DNA of 43,080 nt, from NCBI GenBank assembly GCA_012838915.1, contig DUOI01000145.1, forward strand, positions 1 through 43,080, in the 5' to 3' direction. This DNA is from Clostridiales bacterium (GTDB taxonomy: Bacteria > Bacillota > Clostridia > Caldicoprobacterales > DTU083). Of the stretch, positions 16,002 through 24,549 are shown piece after piece (position 1 is the stretch's first letter; every line of letters starts with the position of its first letter). Position numbers and translations under genes: made by a program. The notes under the pieces are model-generated. The model saw only the letters and a list, made by a program, of their open reading frames with translations. It had not been told where the DNA came from and searched no databases.

Positions 16002-17279
16002 CTAACATTTTACCCTGATGATGCCGGTTAACAGCAGCTGCATAAGGCCTTTTTTCTGGAGTTTCAGTTGTTCCAGTACCTTCTCCAATAATTCGATTTC
16101 TTTGTCCGCTGTGGAGAGAACTTGGGCGATAGCTTTTTGCTCTTGAAGGGTGGGCAGTGTAATATTAAGCTTCATAACTTCATTTTTTGATAAATTAAAC
16201 CTTGTAGAACCTTGAGACAATTTGAAAATTTCATCTCTAAATGCTTCACCCCTGAATAAGAATCTCGCAAACTCCGGGATTAGGGTTTCAAAATTATGCA
16301 GCCTATATCCAAAACAAAAACTATTTAAATACAACTCTCCCACCGTATCTAGCAACACTGAGCTCATACCTACTTCATCAGGTGTTTCAGATGAAGTGGT
16401 AAAAAATACATCCCCATACTGTACTGCGTTTTGATTCTCGTTTTCAGAAATCTTTACATATTCTACATCCTGAATATCTACCTTAGAATTATTAAAAATG
16501 TTTTTATATGTAATAAATGGCTTGCCCTCACCAAATTCTTTAGCTGTTTTACCGCTTAATCCATTAAAAGTTTGACCAATATCCCCTAACTTAACCACTT
16601 CCCACTCTCCGTCAAACCCGGGTAATCTTACTTCACCTGTTAAAAGCCACTGCATTAATCCTTTTATCTGTTCTTTCTTTTCTTCTATTAGTTGTTTTCT
16701 TAATTGTATAGCTTTGTCCCATGTTGAAAGGATTTGGGCAATTTTTTGTTGTTCAGGAAGGGGAGGTAATTTCATCATAATTCTGCTCATATTTTTATGC
16801 CCTACATGAGGCTGTCCCCCGGAATTAAATAAGGATAATAACTGTTTCCAATAAAGCCAACTATTAAGAAAAAACCAATAAAAATCATTATAGACTTCAT
16901 CAGTCGAGATGAATATTTTGAACATATTATTACTAAGAATACCATTTTTCCCTCTAAACGCTCTACCACCTGAATTACCTGTATTGGCTACACATATATC
17001 GCTTTCTTGAATAATATAATGCTCTTCACCTTTTTTTACATATGTTATATTGGAATCTGAAATGAAATCACTTATATACAAATATCTAACATATCCATCA
17101 TTTGGTGTCTTCAACTGTTTATTGCTGGGTATTTGGTATCCCTGCTTAAATTCAGATATTTCGCCTAGTCTCTTCGCTTCCCAATCCACAGGAATAATCC
17201 CCGCCTTTGCCTTCTTATACCCTTCAGGTACTTCTCCTCTATTTATCAATTCAATTCTTTCTTTTATTTCAGCCTTCAA
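16002..17279 (-). CDS. hsdS: Type I restriction specificity subunit S
   Basis: This 425-residue specificity subunit has two target-recognition domains, each ending in a conserved helix: PLPEQQKIAQILSTWDKAIQL near the middle and TLQEQKAIAQVLSTADKEIEL near the C-terminus. Each domain reads half of a bipartite DNA site. The start is taken as TTG at 17279, eight bases after GGGAG; the GTG at 17288 is too close to that site and no ATG is available. It lies between hsdM and hsdR. The target sequence cannot be derived from the protein by eye. Confidence 0.94.
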   Translation of the reverse strand: MKAEIKERIELINRGEVPEGYKKAKAGIIPVDWEAKRLGEISEFKQGYQIPSNKQLKTPNDGYVRYLYISDFISDSNITYVKKGEEHYIIQESDICVANTGNSGGRAFRGKNGILSNNMFKIFISTDEVYNDFYWFFLNSWLYWKQLLSLFNSGGQPHVGHKNMSRIMMKLPPLPEQQKIAQILSTWDKAIQLRKQLIEEKKEQIKGLMQWLLTGEVRLPGFDGEWEVVKLGDIGQTFNGLSGKTAKEFGEGKPFITYKNIFNNSKVDIQDVEYVKISENENQNAVQYGDVFFTTSSETPDEVGMSSVLLDTVGELYLNSFCFGYRLHNFETLIPEFARFLFRGEAFRDEIFKLSQGSTRFNLSKNEVMKLNITLPTLQEQKAIAQVLSTADKEIELLEKVLEQLKLQKKGLMQLLLTGIIRVKC

Positions 17280-17304
17280 TAAACCCACTCCCTGTAAAAG
17301 TTAT

Positions 17305-18828
17305 TTATAATCCCAGTTCCTTTAAATACTTTGCCATCTGATCTTCAACTTCTTTTAATTCATCTTTAATACTATCAATATTCCTAGCAACCTCTTCCAT
17401 GTCCACCGGCTCTTCTTCTTCAAAGTTATCCACATATCTGGGGATGTTCAGGTTGTAGTCATTTTCCTTTATTTCATCGTATGAAGCCACATAAGCATAT
17501 TTATCCACCGTTTCATAGTTTTCATAGGTTCTAACTATCTTTTGGATATCCTGTTCCCTAAGTTTGTTTTGATTTTTGTCCTTTTCATAGTTCTCTTCTC
17601 CTGAAGCATCTATGAATAATACATCCCTTCTGCTTCTATTCTTCTTAAATACCATAATGCATGCCGGAATGCCTGTACCATAAAACAGAGCCTCCGGGAG
17701 GCCTATTACAGCATCAAGTAAGTTCAAATCTATTATCTGCTTTCTGATTCTCCCTTCACCGGCTCCTCTGAACAATACGCCGTGAGGAAGTATTACCGCC
17801 ATTCTTCCGTCTTCAGCCAAGGAATATAACATATGCTGTACAAAGGCATAATCCCCTTTGGAGGCCGGAGGTACTCCCCATTCAAATCTTCCATAAGGAT
17901 CCAGGCTGGCCTCCATTTTGAATTTTTCATCGTTGTCTCCGGCAAACCCCATAGCCCACTTGTCCAATGAAAAGGGAGGATTAGCTACTATTACCTGGAA
18001 CTTCATCAAATTACCGTTCTCTATATGTAAGGGATTGGATAAAGTATCCCCCCACTCAATTTTGGCATCGTCTATGCCATGCAAAAACATATTCATCATA
18101 CATAGGGAATGGGTTTGTCCGTTTCTCTCCTGTCCATATATTGCCACTTTCCTACCAGGAGCTTGATTTGCTACTCTGATAAGCAGTGAGCCGGAGCCGC
18201 AGGTCGGGTCGTAGATTCTATCGTTTTCTTTTGGCTTCACCAGCCTCGCAAGAAGTTCAGATACCATTGACGGTGTGAAAAATTCCCCGCCTTTTTTTCC
18301 TGCATCTGAGGCAAACCTTTCAATCATGAACTGATAGGAATTTCCAATAATATCTTCACCATTAATTTGAGAAGGCCTTAAGTCCAGTTTAGCAAAATCC
18401 TCAAGCAAAGTTCTGAGCATTGCATTTCTGTCTCTTGTCTGACCTAATACAGCTTCACTGTTAAAATCTATATTCCTGAATACATTTCTCAATTTGCCCG
18501 GGTTATCTTCTTCCAGCTTTTCCAATGCCTTGTTGATTTCTGCTCCTACCTCCGGCGCATTTCTTTTGCTGTAAAGATAATCAAAAGTAGCCTTTTCACT
18601 GACAATGAATCTTTCCCTTGACATAGCCCTTTGGATTCTTATTTCATTTCCATTATATCTTTTTGTATACTCTTCCAGCCTTTCTTTATATGTATCACTT
18701 AAATACTTGATAAAGAGCATTACAAGGATATAATCCTTATAAATGCTTGAGTCAATTTTACCCCTGAAAGTATCCGCTGCTTCCCATAATACCTGATTAA
18801 TCTGCGTTTGTGTTGTATTTTTTCCCAT
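17305..18828 (-). CDS. hsdM: Type I restriction-modification methyltransferase M subunit
   Basis: This 507-residue N6-adenine methyltransferase has an N-terminal HsdM_N helical domain (QINQVLWEAADTFRGK), the SAM-binding motif DPTCGSGSLLI near residue 207 and the catalytic NPPF near residue 283. The length is normal. ATG at 18828 follows the half-length S gene by five bases. With hsdS it forms the methylase, and with hsdR the full restriction complex. The gene order S-like, M, S, R, peptidase on one strand points to a single transcript. Confidence 0.96.
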   Translation of the reverse strand: MGKNTTQTQINQVLWEAADTFRGKIDSSIYKDYILVMLFIKYLSDTYKERLEEYTKRYNGNEIRIQRAMSRERFIVSEKATFDYLYSKRNAPEVGAEINKALEKLEEDNPGKLRNVFRNIDFNSEAVLGQTRDRNAMLRTLLEDFAKLDLRPSQINGEDIIGNSYQFMIERFASDAGKKGGEFFTPSMVSELLARLVKPKENDRIYDPTCGSGSLLIRVANQAPGRKVAIYGQERNGQTHSLCMMNMFLHGIDDAKIEWGDTLSNPLHIENGNLMKFQVIVANPPFSLDKWAMGFAGDNDEKFKMEASLDPYGRFEWGVPPASKGDYAFVQHMLYSLAEDGRMAVILPHGVLFRGAGEGRIRKQIIDLNLLDAVIGLPEALFYGTGIPACIMVFKKNRSRRDVLFIDASGEENYEKDKNQNKLREQDIQKIVRTYENYETVDKYAYVASYDEIKENDYNLNIPRYVDNFEEEEPVDMEEVARNIDSIKDELKEVEDQMAKYLKELGL

Positions 18829-18833
18829 GATGC

Positions 18834-19421
18834 TTAATCCTCTCCATTCATGTTGATTAATTTATCCGTTATGCCCTTATAAAGCATTTCTTTTTCTCTG
18901 ATTAACCTTTTTAACAGGCTTTTTTCCTTTAAGTATAGATCCCGGATTCTTGCAATTCTTTTTTGGTCTTCGACCGGAATTTCTTTTATGTTTATTGAAG
19001 AGAGAATGGTATTATTTGTGCTCGATATGCTTGTACCCGTTTGCTTTTTGATAAGTTCTCTCTTTACTTTATCAGAATTCAGATACCATGTGATATACTC
19101 CGGAATGTAATCCGGCGTTTGAAGCCTTATTATAGAAAAATACGAAGGAACCAGCAAGCCGGCTGTTTTTTCATCAATGCATATCGTTGTAAACGGAGTG
19201 CTTAATTTTATAAGAATATCACCGTCTTTCGTAAAATACTCTTTACTTAATGCATCATTGCTTTCAAAGGTTTCAAAGGGCCCTTTATTAAATTCCCCGT
19301 CATCTTCTATGTTTTTTAAAGTTATTAATTTATATATCTTTTGTATTTCATATTCTATAGTTGCCTTTTTTCTCGTCAGAATCAGGCCGGTTCTGATAAC
19401 GGCAATTTCACCCAGCTTCAT
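18834..19421 (-). CDS. Half-length type I specificity (HsdS-like) protein
   Basis: This 195-residue protein has one target-recognition domain (KLGEIAVIRTGLILTRK at its start) and one C-terminal coiled helix (VEDQKRIARIRDLYLKEKSLLKRLI), so it matches half of a normal HsdS. It is the first gene of the hsd operon, just before hsdM. ATG at 19421 follows GAGGTG by four bases; the longer frame from 19448 lacks a ribosome binding site. It does not look like a broken copy of the downstream hsdS, because its recognition domain differs and it ends cleanly. It could dimerise to a palindromic specificity, modulate the full S subunit, or be a remnant. Confidence 0.85.
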   Translation of the reverse strand: MKLGEIAVIRTGLILTRKKATIEYEIQKIYKLITLKNIEDDGEFNKGPFETFESNDALSKEYFTKDGDILIKLSTPFTTICIDEKTAGLLVPSYFSIIRLQTPDYIPEYITWYLNSDKVKRELIKKQTGTSISSTNNTILSSINIKEIPVEDQKRIARIRDLYLKEKSLLKRLIREKEMLYKGITDKLINMNGED

Positions 19422-19479
19422 CTTACACCTCATTGTGTTAAATTTCAAATGTTTCGTTGCATTCTATTTTGTTAAATAT

Positions 19480-19508
19480 AATATATAACATGCATTAGTG
19501 TAAGTCAA
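19480..19508 (-). promoter_or_regulatory. Sigma-A promoter of the hsd operon
   Basis: The minus strand shows TTGACT (19503-19508), a 17-base spacer and TATATT (19480-19485), about 60 bases before the half-HsdS start. I see no adjacent C-protein-type operator. Confidence 0.65.
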
Positions 19509-19521
19509 TATCATTTTTAAA

Positions 19522-19566
19522 ATAAAAAAGCATAGTTCCAAGGCAATCATTTGCCTCTTCCCTATG
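19522..19566 (-). terminator. Terminator of the orange-protein-like operon
   Basis: On the minus strand the outer stem CATAG/CTATG and inner stem AGGCAA/TTGCCT (19531-19566) are followed by a T-rich run (19522-19529). It lies about 90 bases past the DUF134 stop and separates that operon from the hsd promoter. Confidence 0.65.
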
Positions 19567-19656
19567 TTTCTTTAATATTTTATTTACTTCATATAAAGCA
19601 TTTGTAAAATAAATGAATTCCGCTGGATTTGGATATAAGTAATATACACTTATAAT

Positions 19657-20091
19657 CTATTTCCCGCGCCGTCTGTGGCATGACCTGTTCTTTTTCTCAC
19701 AAATTGTTCTTTTTGAACCACAGGAAGGACATATATATCTGTCCTTATCGTAATTCGTACTATATTCTTCTCCGCAGTCCAAACACTTAAACTTACATGA
19801 GCCTAAAGTATAATTGCCCCCTCTTATGTGTATTGCATTGCCCTGGGTCAGTGCCAGGGCAACCTTATTTCTTGCGCTGTCTATGATATTTTGAAAAGTC
19901 TGCCTTGAGACCTGCATTCTCTCAGCACATTCCTGTTGGTTCAGCCCTTCAATATCCTTTAACCTCATGGCTTCCAATTCTTCAACCTTGAGGGTGGTTT
20001 CTTCAACCTCGCACTTTCTTTTGCCTAATGGTATGAAATAATTATCTTCAGGAAAGAACTCAACCCTTCTGCATTTTACAGGCCTTGCCAT
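19657..20091 (-). CDS. DUF134 family HTH protein with zinc ribbon
   Basis: This 144-residue protein begins MARPVKCRRVEFFP, the typical DUF134 start, and has a sigma-region-4-like helix-turn-helix (NQQECAERMQVSRQTFQNII). The C-terminal part is a zinc ribbon (CLDCGEEY and CPSCGSK) with extra basic Cys-containing residues. ATG at 20091 follows GGGAGGTAA; the longer frame lacks a site. DUF134 proteins are often coded beside NifX/orange-type proteins, as here, and may regulate them. A separate extended -10 promoter (TGATATAAT near 20145) suggests that this gene can also be read alone. Confidence 0.9.
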   Translation of the reverse strand: MARPVKCRRVEFFPEDNYFIPLGKRKCEVEETTLKVEELEAMRLKDIEGLNQQECAERMQVSRQTFQNIIDSARNKVALALTQGNAIHIRGGNYTLGSCKFKCLDCGEEYSTNYDKDRYICPSCGSKRTICEKKNRSCHRRRGK

Positions 20092-20197
20092 TAAATTACC
20101 TCCCTGCACCTTATACAAAGTCGCCGGATAATCTTTCAATTTATATTATATCATTACTTTTATAAGACTGGAAATATAGATGCAGGGGCACTTATCT

Positions 20198-20554
20198 TTA
20201 TTCATGGCAGGCATCTTTGTGCTGATGATCACTGCATATACTACCTGTTGATTTTAGCTCATCATTTAAATATTGCTTAACAACATCGTCGCAATTGCCC
20301 TCAGCCCCCACAACCACCTTAATATTGCTTTCAGCAAACAACTGCTGGGCTGATGCGCCCATGCCGCCTGAGATTATAACATCCGTTCCTGCTTCTTTCA
20401 AAAATTCAGGCAGAAATCCCGGCCTGTGGCCCGGGTTTTGTGTGAAGCTTTTGTTTACTATCTTATCTTCCCCAACTTCATAAAATGTAAAGCCTTCACA
20501 ATGCCCGAAATGCGGGCTTACCTGTTTTCCTTCGCTTGCAACTGCTATTTTCAT
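20198..20554 (-). CDS. NifX/orange-protein (MTH1175-like) family protein
   Basis: This 118-residue protein has the NifB/NifX/NafY fold: MKIAVASEGKQVSPHFGHCEGFTFYE at the start, and DVIISGGMGASAQQLF in the middle. The C-terminus is rich in Cys and His (CSDHQHKDACHE), unusual for the family and a possible metal site. Related proteins bind FeMo-cofactor precursors, and the Desulfovibrio orange protein binds a Mo-Cu cluster. ATG at 20554 has GGAG ten bases upstream. It is the fourth gene of a compact operon with two ferredoxin-MinD ATPases. Confidence 0.9.
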   Translation of the reverse strand: MKIAVASEGKQVSPHFGHCEGFTFYEVGEDKIVNKSFTQNPGHRPGFLPEFLKEAGTDVIISGGMGASAQQLFAESNIKVVVGAEGNCDDVVKQYLNDELKSTGSICSDHQHKDACHE

Positions 20555-20583
20555 TGATATACCGCTCCTTTTAATTACTGCTT

Positions 20584-21438
20584 TTATAGTTTTATAGATT
20601 TGCTGATGTTATTCCACATCTGTCTTATGGCATGGTTTGCCTTGCTGTTCTCATAATGGACAATGGGCTTAAGTTCATTTATTGACTTCATAACCAAGTC
20701 GTCATAGGGTATCCTGCCTGCCAGGCAGAAGTCATTCTCTCTGCAGTAATTTTCAATTTCCACTGCCTTGTTTTCGTTAATATCATACTTATTGATGCAG
20801 ACAAAGGTGAGAACTCCAAAATGCCTGCATAATTCCATCACTCTTTTTAAATCCTCCAGCCCGGACTGGGTAGGTTCTGTTACAATCAATACCGCATCGC
20901 TGCCGGTAATTGAGGATATTACCGGGCAGCCTATTCCCGGAGAGCCGTCTGAAATTATGAGAGTGTTTTCATCCGCATACCTCTTCGCATTTTTTCGGAG
21001 CCTGGTTATAAGTATTCCTGAACCCTCGCTGCCTATTTCCATCCGGGCCCTTGAAATAATGCCTTTTTTGCTGGTTTGAGTGATAAAAACATCAGCGGTT
21101 TTTACTTCCTTCAGGCTGACGGCTTCCCGGGGGCAGACCAGGGTGCAGGCACCGCAGCCCTCACATTTAAATGCATTAACTGTACCGCCCTTAATTGCAT
21201 CAAACCTGCACACCCTTTCACATTCGCCGCAGTTCGTGCACAGCCTTCTATCAACAACCGCTGTCTTCTCACCGAAAAAGGGCTCCTTTTCTATATCTTT
21301 TCCGCCGTAAAAAAGATACAAATTGGGTGCATCCACATCGCAGTCCGCTTTTACCGCCTCTTCAGCAAGCTCAGACAGGGCCAGGGCTATTGTGGTTTTA
21401 CCGGTACCGCCTTTTCCGCTTATTACTGTCAGTTCCAA
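20584..21438 (-). CDS. MinD/ParA-type ATPase with inserted 2x[4Fe-4S] ferredoxin domain (second copy)
   Basis: This 284-residue P-loop ATPase has the deviant Walker A SGKGGTGKTT at residues 7-16. A ferredoxin module is inserted near residues 67-110, with two CxxCxxCxxxC clusters (CTNCGECERVC and CEGCGACTLVC). The later DGSPGIGCPV and TEPTQSGLEDLKR motifs are typical of this family. TTG at 21438 is the start, with GGAGG seven bases upstream. It overlaps the paralogue upstream by ten bases. In Desulfovibrio such a pair works with the orange protein; the role may be assembly or insertion of a metal cluster. Confidence 0.92.
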   Translation of the reverse strand: MELTVISGKGGTGKTTIALALSELAEEAVKADCDVDAPNLYLFYGGKDIEKEPFFGEKTAVVDRRLCTNCGECERVCRFDAIKGGTVNAFKCEGCGACTLVCPREAVSLKEVKTADVFITQTSKKGIISRARMEIGSEGSGILITRLRKNAKRYADENTLIISDGSPGIGCPVISSITGSDAVLIVTEPTQSGLEDLKRVMELCRHFGVLTFVCINKYDINENKAVEIENYCRENDFCLAGRIPYDDLVMKSINELKPIVHYENSKANHAIRQMWNNISKSIKL

Positions 21439-22259
21439 GGAAACACCTCCCTGAGCCCTTCTGCAATTCCCTCAAATACTTCCCTGTATTCAGGCAGTTC
21501 AATAATCATTTTCCCGGAAGAATACAGCTCTGCAGCTTCCCTTTGGCAGGGTACGATTCCCAAAATTCTTATATTTTCCCCTTCGCAGTACCTTTGAATC
21601 CTGCTGCCGCCTTCATTATATTTATTGATAATAACTCCAAAGGGGAGACCGAAATATCTTACCAGTTCCACTGCCATTTTTAAATCGTGAAGCCCCAGGG
21701 AAGAAGGTTCTGTTACCAGAATTGCACCATCCGCATATTGCAGGGCGGTTAACACATTGCAGGAGGTTCCGGGGGGACAATCTAAAAGGTTTACCCCTGG
21801 AGGAAGGTTTCCCAGCAATTGCTTGATGACAGGTACTGCCATGGGTTCCCCCACATTCAAGATTCCCCTTTTGCAGCTTATATTCCCGGATTGACCTTCC
21901 TCAATTATCCCTGTTACTCTTTTTTCGAAGGTTACAGCCCCCTGCCTGCAGACTATCCCGCAGGCATGGCAGCTGTGACAGAGCTTCTCAAAGAGGGTTA
22001 CGTCCTTTTTTGTTTTTACCAGGGCATTAAACTGGCAGACCCTGGCACATTCCCCGCACAGGGTACATCTGCTGCTGTCTATAACCGGATAATCCACCTT
22101 AACCTCTTCACTTTTTATTTGGGAGGGATTTAAGAAAATGAAACCATTGGGCTCTTCCACATCACAATCGATGTAGCCGGCCCCTGTAACAAGAGCAAGG
22201 TTAACTGATACGGTGGTTTTTCCGGTGCCCCCCTTGCCGCTCAATATGGCTAAGTTCAA
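21429..22259 (-). CDS. MinD/ParA-type ATPase with inserted 2x[4Fe-4S] ferredoxin domain (first copy)
   Basis: This 276-residue ATPase is a paralogue of the gene that follows it. Walker A is SGKGGTGKTT, the Walker B region is DCPPGTSCNV and the switch motif TEPSSLGLHDLK. The ferredoxin insert has CTLCGECARVC and CHSCHACGIVC, giving two 4Fe-4S sites. TTG at 22259 is the start with GGAGGAAGG upstream, one base after the NifX-type stop. The two paralogues probably act as a heterodimer, like the DVU2103/DVU2104 pair of Desulfovibrio. Confidence 0.92.
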   Translation of the reverse strand: MNLAILSGKGGTGKTTVSVNLALVTGAGYIDCDVEEPNGFIFLNPSQIKSEEVKVDYPVIDSSRCTLCGECARVCQFNALVKTKKDVTLFEKLCHSCHACGIVCRQGAVTFEKRVTGIIEEGQSGNISCKRGILNVGEPMAVPVIKQLLGNLPPGVNLLDCPPGTSCNVLTALQYADGAILVTEPSSLGLHDLKMAVELVRYFGLPFGVIINKYNEGGSRIQRYCEGENIRILGIVPCQREAAELYSSGKMIIELPEYREVFEGIAEGLREVFPWN

Positions 22260-22260
22260 G

Positions 22261-22656
22261 TTACCTTCCTCCCCTGAACCCCCTGCCTGTTCCCATGCCC
22301 ATTCCTGAACGGGCAGGTCCGGCCTCGGTTAACTCATCCAACTTTCCCTCTTCCAATAGTTGTACAGCCTTTTCTACCTCAATACTTCCCGACCGATATA
22401 CCTTGATACCGGAGTTTTTGAAAAGCATAAAGGCATTGGGACCCATATTCCCGGTAATGACGGCATCCACATCTTCATTGAGAATTTCCTGGGCTGCTGC
22501 CGTTCCTGCTCCGGCTGCTGACACCTGAGCCCTGTTCTCAATTACCTTCTCCAGCCCTCTTTCTGTGTCATAGATTATAAAATAGCTGCACCTTCCAAAT
22601 CTTACATCCAGCATACTGTTTAAGTCTTTACCCATCGAAGAAATTGCTATTTTCAT
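22261..22656 (-). CDS. NifX/orange-protein family protein, first gene of the operon
   Basis: This 131-residue protein has the NifX-type fold (KIAISSMGKDLNSMLDVRFG at the start, then EDVDAVITGNMGPNAF) and a Gly/Arg/Met-rich tail (GMGMGTGRGFRGGR). ATG at 22656 follows AAAGGAGGTG; the longer frame from 22707 overlaps the promoter. It is the first gene of the five-gene set ending at the 19.5-kb terminator. The second NifX-type protein of the operon has a quite different, Cys/His-rich tail, so the two probably do different jobs. Confidence 0.9.
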   Translation of the reverse strand: MKIAISSMGKDLNSMLDVRFGRCSYFIIYDTERGLEKVIENRAQVSAAGAGTAAAQEILNEDVDAVITGNMGPNAFMLFKNSGIKVYRSGSIEVEKAVQLLEEGKLDELTEAGPARSGMGMGTGRGFRGGR

Positions 22657-22674
22657 TAATACACCTCCTTTTAT

Positions 22675-22732
22675 AATTGGCATTTGCCATTTACATTGTA
22701 CATTCATATTATGTTATTGTCAAATGCCAATT
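22675..22732. promoter_or_regulatory. Promoter and paired operator of the orange-protein-like operon
   Basis: On the minus strand TTGACA (22718-22723), a 17-base spacer and TACAAT (22695-22700) form a strong sigma-A promoter. It is framed by the exact 12-bp inverted repeat AATTGGCATTTG (22675-22686) and CAAATGCCAATT (22721-22732). One arm overlaps the -35 and the other lies just after the start site, a layout suited to repression by a bound or looping dimer. Confidence 0.75.
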
Positions 22733-22742
22733 ATTCATAAGT

Positions 22743-22796
22743 AAAAAATAACCTTAAAGCAAATGATACTATACTCCACACTTGCTGTAAGGTTAT
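22743..22796 (-). terminator. Terminator of the arsR-ABC operon
   Basis: Arms of 15 bases (22748-22762 and 22782-22796; minus strand begins ATAACCTTA and ends TAAGGTTAT) with one mismatch form a long hairpin. It is followed on the minus strand by six T (22743-22748). It lies about 50 bases after the permease stop. Confidence 0.75.
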
Positions 22797-22842
22797 GTTA
22801 CTAAATACAATTTAACTCTTTATAGACGACCCAATAAATGAG

Positions 22843-23577
22843 CTAAAGAATCCATTTTCTCTTTATATTTCTCTGGCACAAGTAGAACAATAAAGCAGCA
22901 AAAATGAGCATTACGAAAATATTAAATATGGTATTAAACATGAAATTACCTGTAAACATGCTGTTCAGTATATCCGTTCCATAGGTCAGAGGCAGGCAGA
23001 ATGATATTGGCCTTAAAACGGCCGGCAGCTTATCAACCGGTATAAAGAGACCGCATAAAAACAGCATCGGGAATCTGAAAAAGTTTGAAAAGGTCTGGGC
23101 TTCAAATACTTCTCTGGCTGAAACTGCAATCAGCAGGCCCAGCAAAGCAGAAGTTACTGCTGTCAGAATAACAGCTATGACCGTTATGCTCCAGTCTATT
23201 CCGCTTAAATCTATAAAGAAGGCTGCAAAGAAAACAGGTACAAATGCATTTAGTATTCCAAATAAAACCGCCCCCAGAATTTTGGCAAATACCAAAGTAT
23301 TGATACTTATTGGTGCCAGCAGTAATCTGTCAAATGAACGGCCTTTTCTTTCAAACGTGATTGTAACAGCCAGCATTGAAGTGGTTCCAAACAATACGCT
23401 TACCGCCATCAAACCCGGCAGCAATTCTGAAATTCCCGTATTGCCCGGTGAACGGATAAGCTGCATCAGGGTCCAGGAAAGCGGAAATATCATACCCCAG
23501 CTAATATTGGGCGGTTTTAAATAATAGTTTTCAATATCTTTTCTCAGGATGTTCCAGAATGCAATTATGGTTTTCAT
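22843..23577 (-). CDS. ABC-2 type transporter permease
   Basis: This 244-residue protein is an ABC-2 permease with six hydrophobic segments. The LLLAPISINTLVFAKILGA segment and the closing FRFPMLFLCGLFIPVDKLP and PLTYGTDILNSMF motifs are typical of NodJ/DrrB-like exporters. ATG at 23577 lies one base after the ATPase stop, with a GGCGGGG site inside the ATPase end. It would form an exporter with that ATPase. The substrate is unknown. Confidence 0.9.
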   Translation of the reverse strand: MKTIIAFWNILRKDIENYYLKPPNISWGMIFPLSWTLMQLIRSPGNTGISELLPGLMAVSVLFGTTSMLAVTITFERKGRSFDRLLLAPISINTLVFAKILGAVLFGILNAFVPVFFAAFFIDLSGIDWSITVIAVILTAVTSALLGLLIAVSAREVFEAQTFSNFFRFPMLFLCGLFIPVDKLPAVLRPISFCLPLTYGTDILNSMFTGNFMFNTIFNIFVMLIFAALLFYLCQRNIKRKWIL

Positions 23578-23578
23578 A

Positions 23579-24544
23579 CTATTTCCCCGCCTTTCCCTTT
23601 TCATTTTTAAGCTTTGAGGCTTCAATGCCTGTTATTTTAACAAATACATCCTCCAATGAGGGCTTGACTTCCTTTGCTTCGTATACGGATATTCCCCGGC
23701 TGTCCAATAGCTGAAGGAGGGGAGATAAGGCTATGCGTTCTTTGGATACTATCAGGCAGGAATTATCATCCGGGATTTCTACCCTGCAATCTGTGAAACT
23801 GTTTTCCAGTTCTCCCTTCATGTCTTTCATGCTGCAGTCAGAACGCAGCTTAATTTTATGCTCACCTTCCAGATTCTCCATCAGTTCAGTTACCGTACCC
23901 ATCTTCACAATCCTGCCGTTTACAATAAAGGCAATCCTGTCACAGATTCGTTCAGCCTCTTCAATATAGTGGGTGGTAATAAAAATGGTTTTGCCCTGAT
24001 TTTTCAAGTCCAGTATTAGCTCCCTTATCTGCCTTGCACTTTCAACATCTATGCCCGTTGTAGGCTCATCCAAAAAAAGTATCTTGGGATTATGTATGAT
24101 GCCGGCGGCTATTGTAAGCTTTCGTTTCATTCCCTTGGAATATGCTTTGAAAGGGCGCTTGCCTGCTTCAGTCAGATTAAACTGTTCCAGCAGTTCCCCG
24201 GCTCTTTTTTCCCGTTCTGCTTTGTGCATCCCGTATAACGAGGCACAAAAGCAAAGGTTGCCGAAGCCATCCATTTCATAGTATAAATTGTTTTCATCAG
24301 GAACAACCCCTATCATTCTTTGAACTTTCTTAATGTCCTTTATCGCATCAATTCCGTCAATCATAATACGGCCGCCGGAAGGCCTGGATAACCCAACCAT
24401 CATATTGATGGTAGAAGTTTTCCCTGCCCCGTTGGGACCCAGGAATCCAAAAACTTCACCCTGTTCAACGCTGAAATTGATTCCATTGACTGCCTGAAAT
24501 TCACCGTATTTCTTTATAAGATTTGTTACACTGATAATTTCCAT
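23579..24544 (-). CDS. ABC transporter ATP-binding protein (CcmA/DrrA-like)
   Basis: This 321-residue ATPase has Walker A GPNGAGKTST near residue 38, the signature YSKGMKRKL, Walker B ILFLDEPTTGID and the switch His in TTHYIEEAE. The extra C-terminal 90 residues are typical of DrrA-like drug or lipid exporter ATPases. It lies five bases after the ArsR gene and one base before the permease gene. The three genes share one promoter and a terminator at 22.75 kb. Confidence 0.93.
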   Translation of the reverse strand: MEIISVTNLIKKYGEFQAVNGINFSVEQGEVFGFLGPNGAGKTSTINMMVGLSRPSGGRIMIDGIDAIKDIKKVQRMIGVVPDENNLYYEMDGFGNLCFCASLYGMHKAEREKRAGELLEQFNLTEAGKRPFKAYSKGMKRKLTIAAGIIHNPKILFLDEPTTGIDVESARQIRELILDLKNQGKTIFITTHYIEEAERICDRIAFIVNGRIVKMGTVTELMENLEGEHKIKLRSDCSMKDMKGELENSFTDCRVEIPDDNSCLIVSKERIALSPLLQLLDSRGISVYEAKEVKPSLEDVFVKITGIEASKLKNEKGKAGK

Positions 24545-24549
24545 AGTAT

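Noticed and set aside
16002-19421. Inverted repeats for phase-variable shuffling of the two S genes
   Set aside because: Both genes are on the same strand, no recombinase gene is near, and no long shared repeat was seen by eye.
21076-21683. Overlapping plus-strand frames of 76-173 residues inside the MinD-type genes
   Set aside because: They are antisense to two clear ATPase genes and lack ribosome binding sites and domain features.
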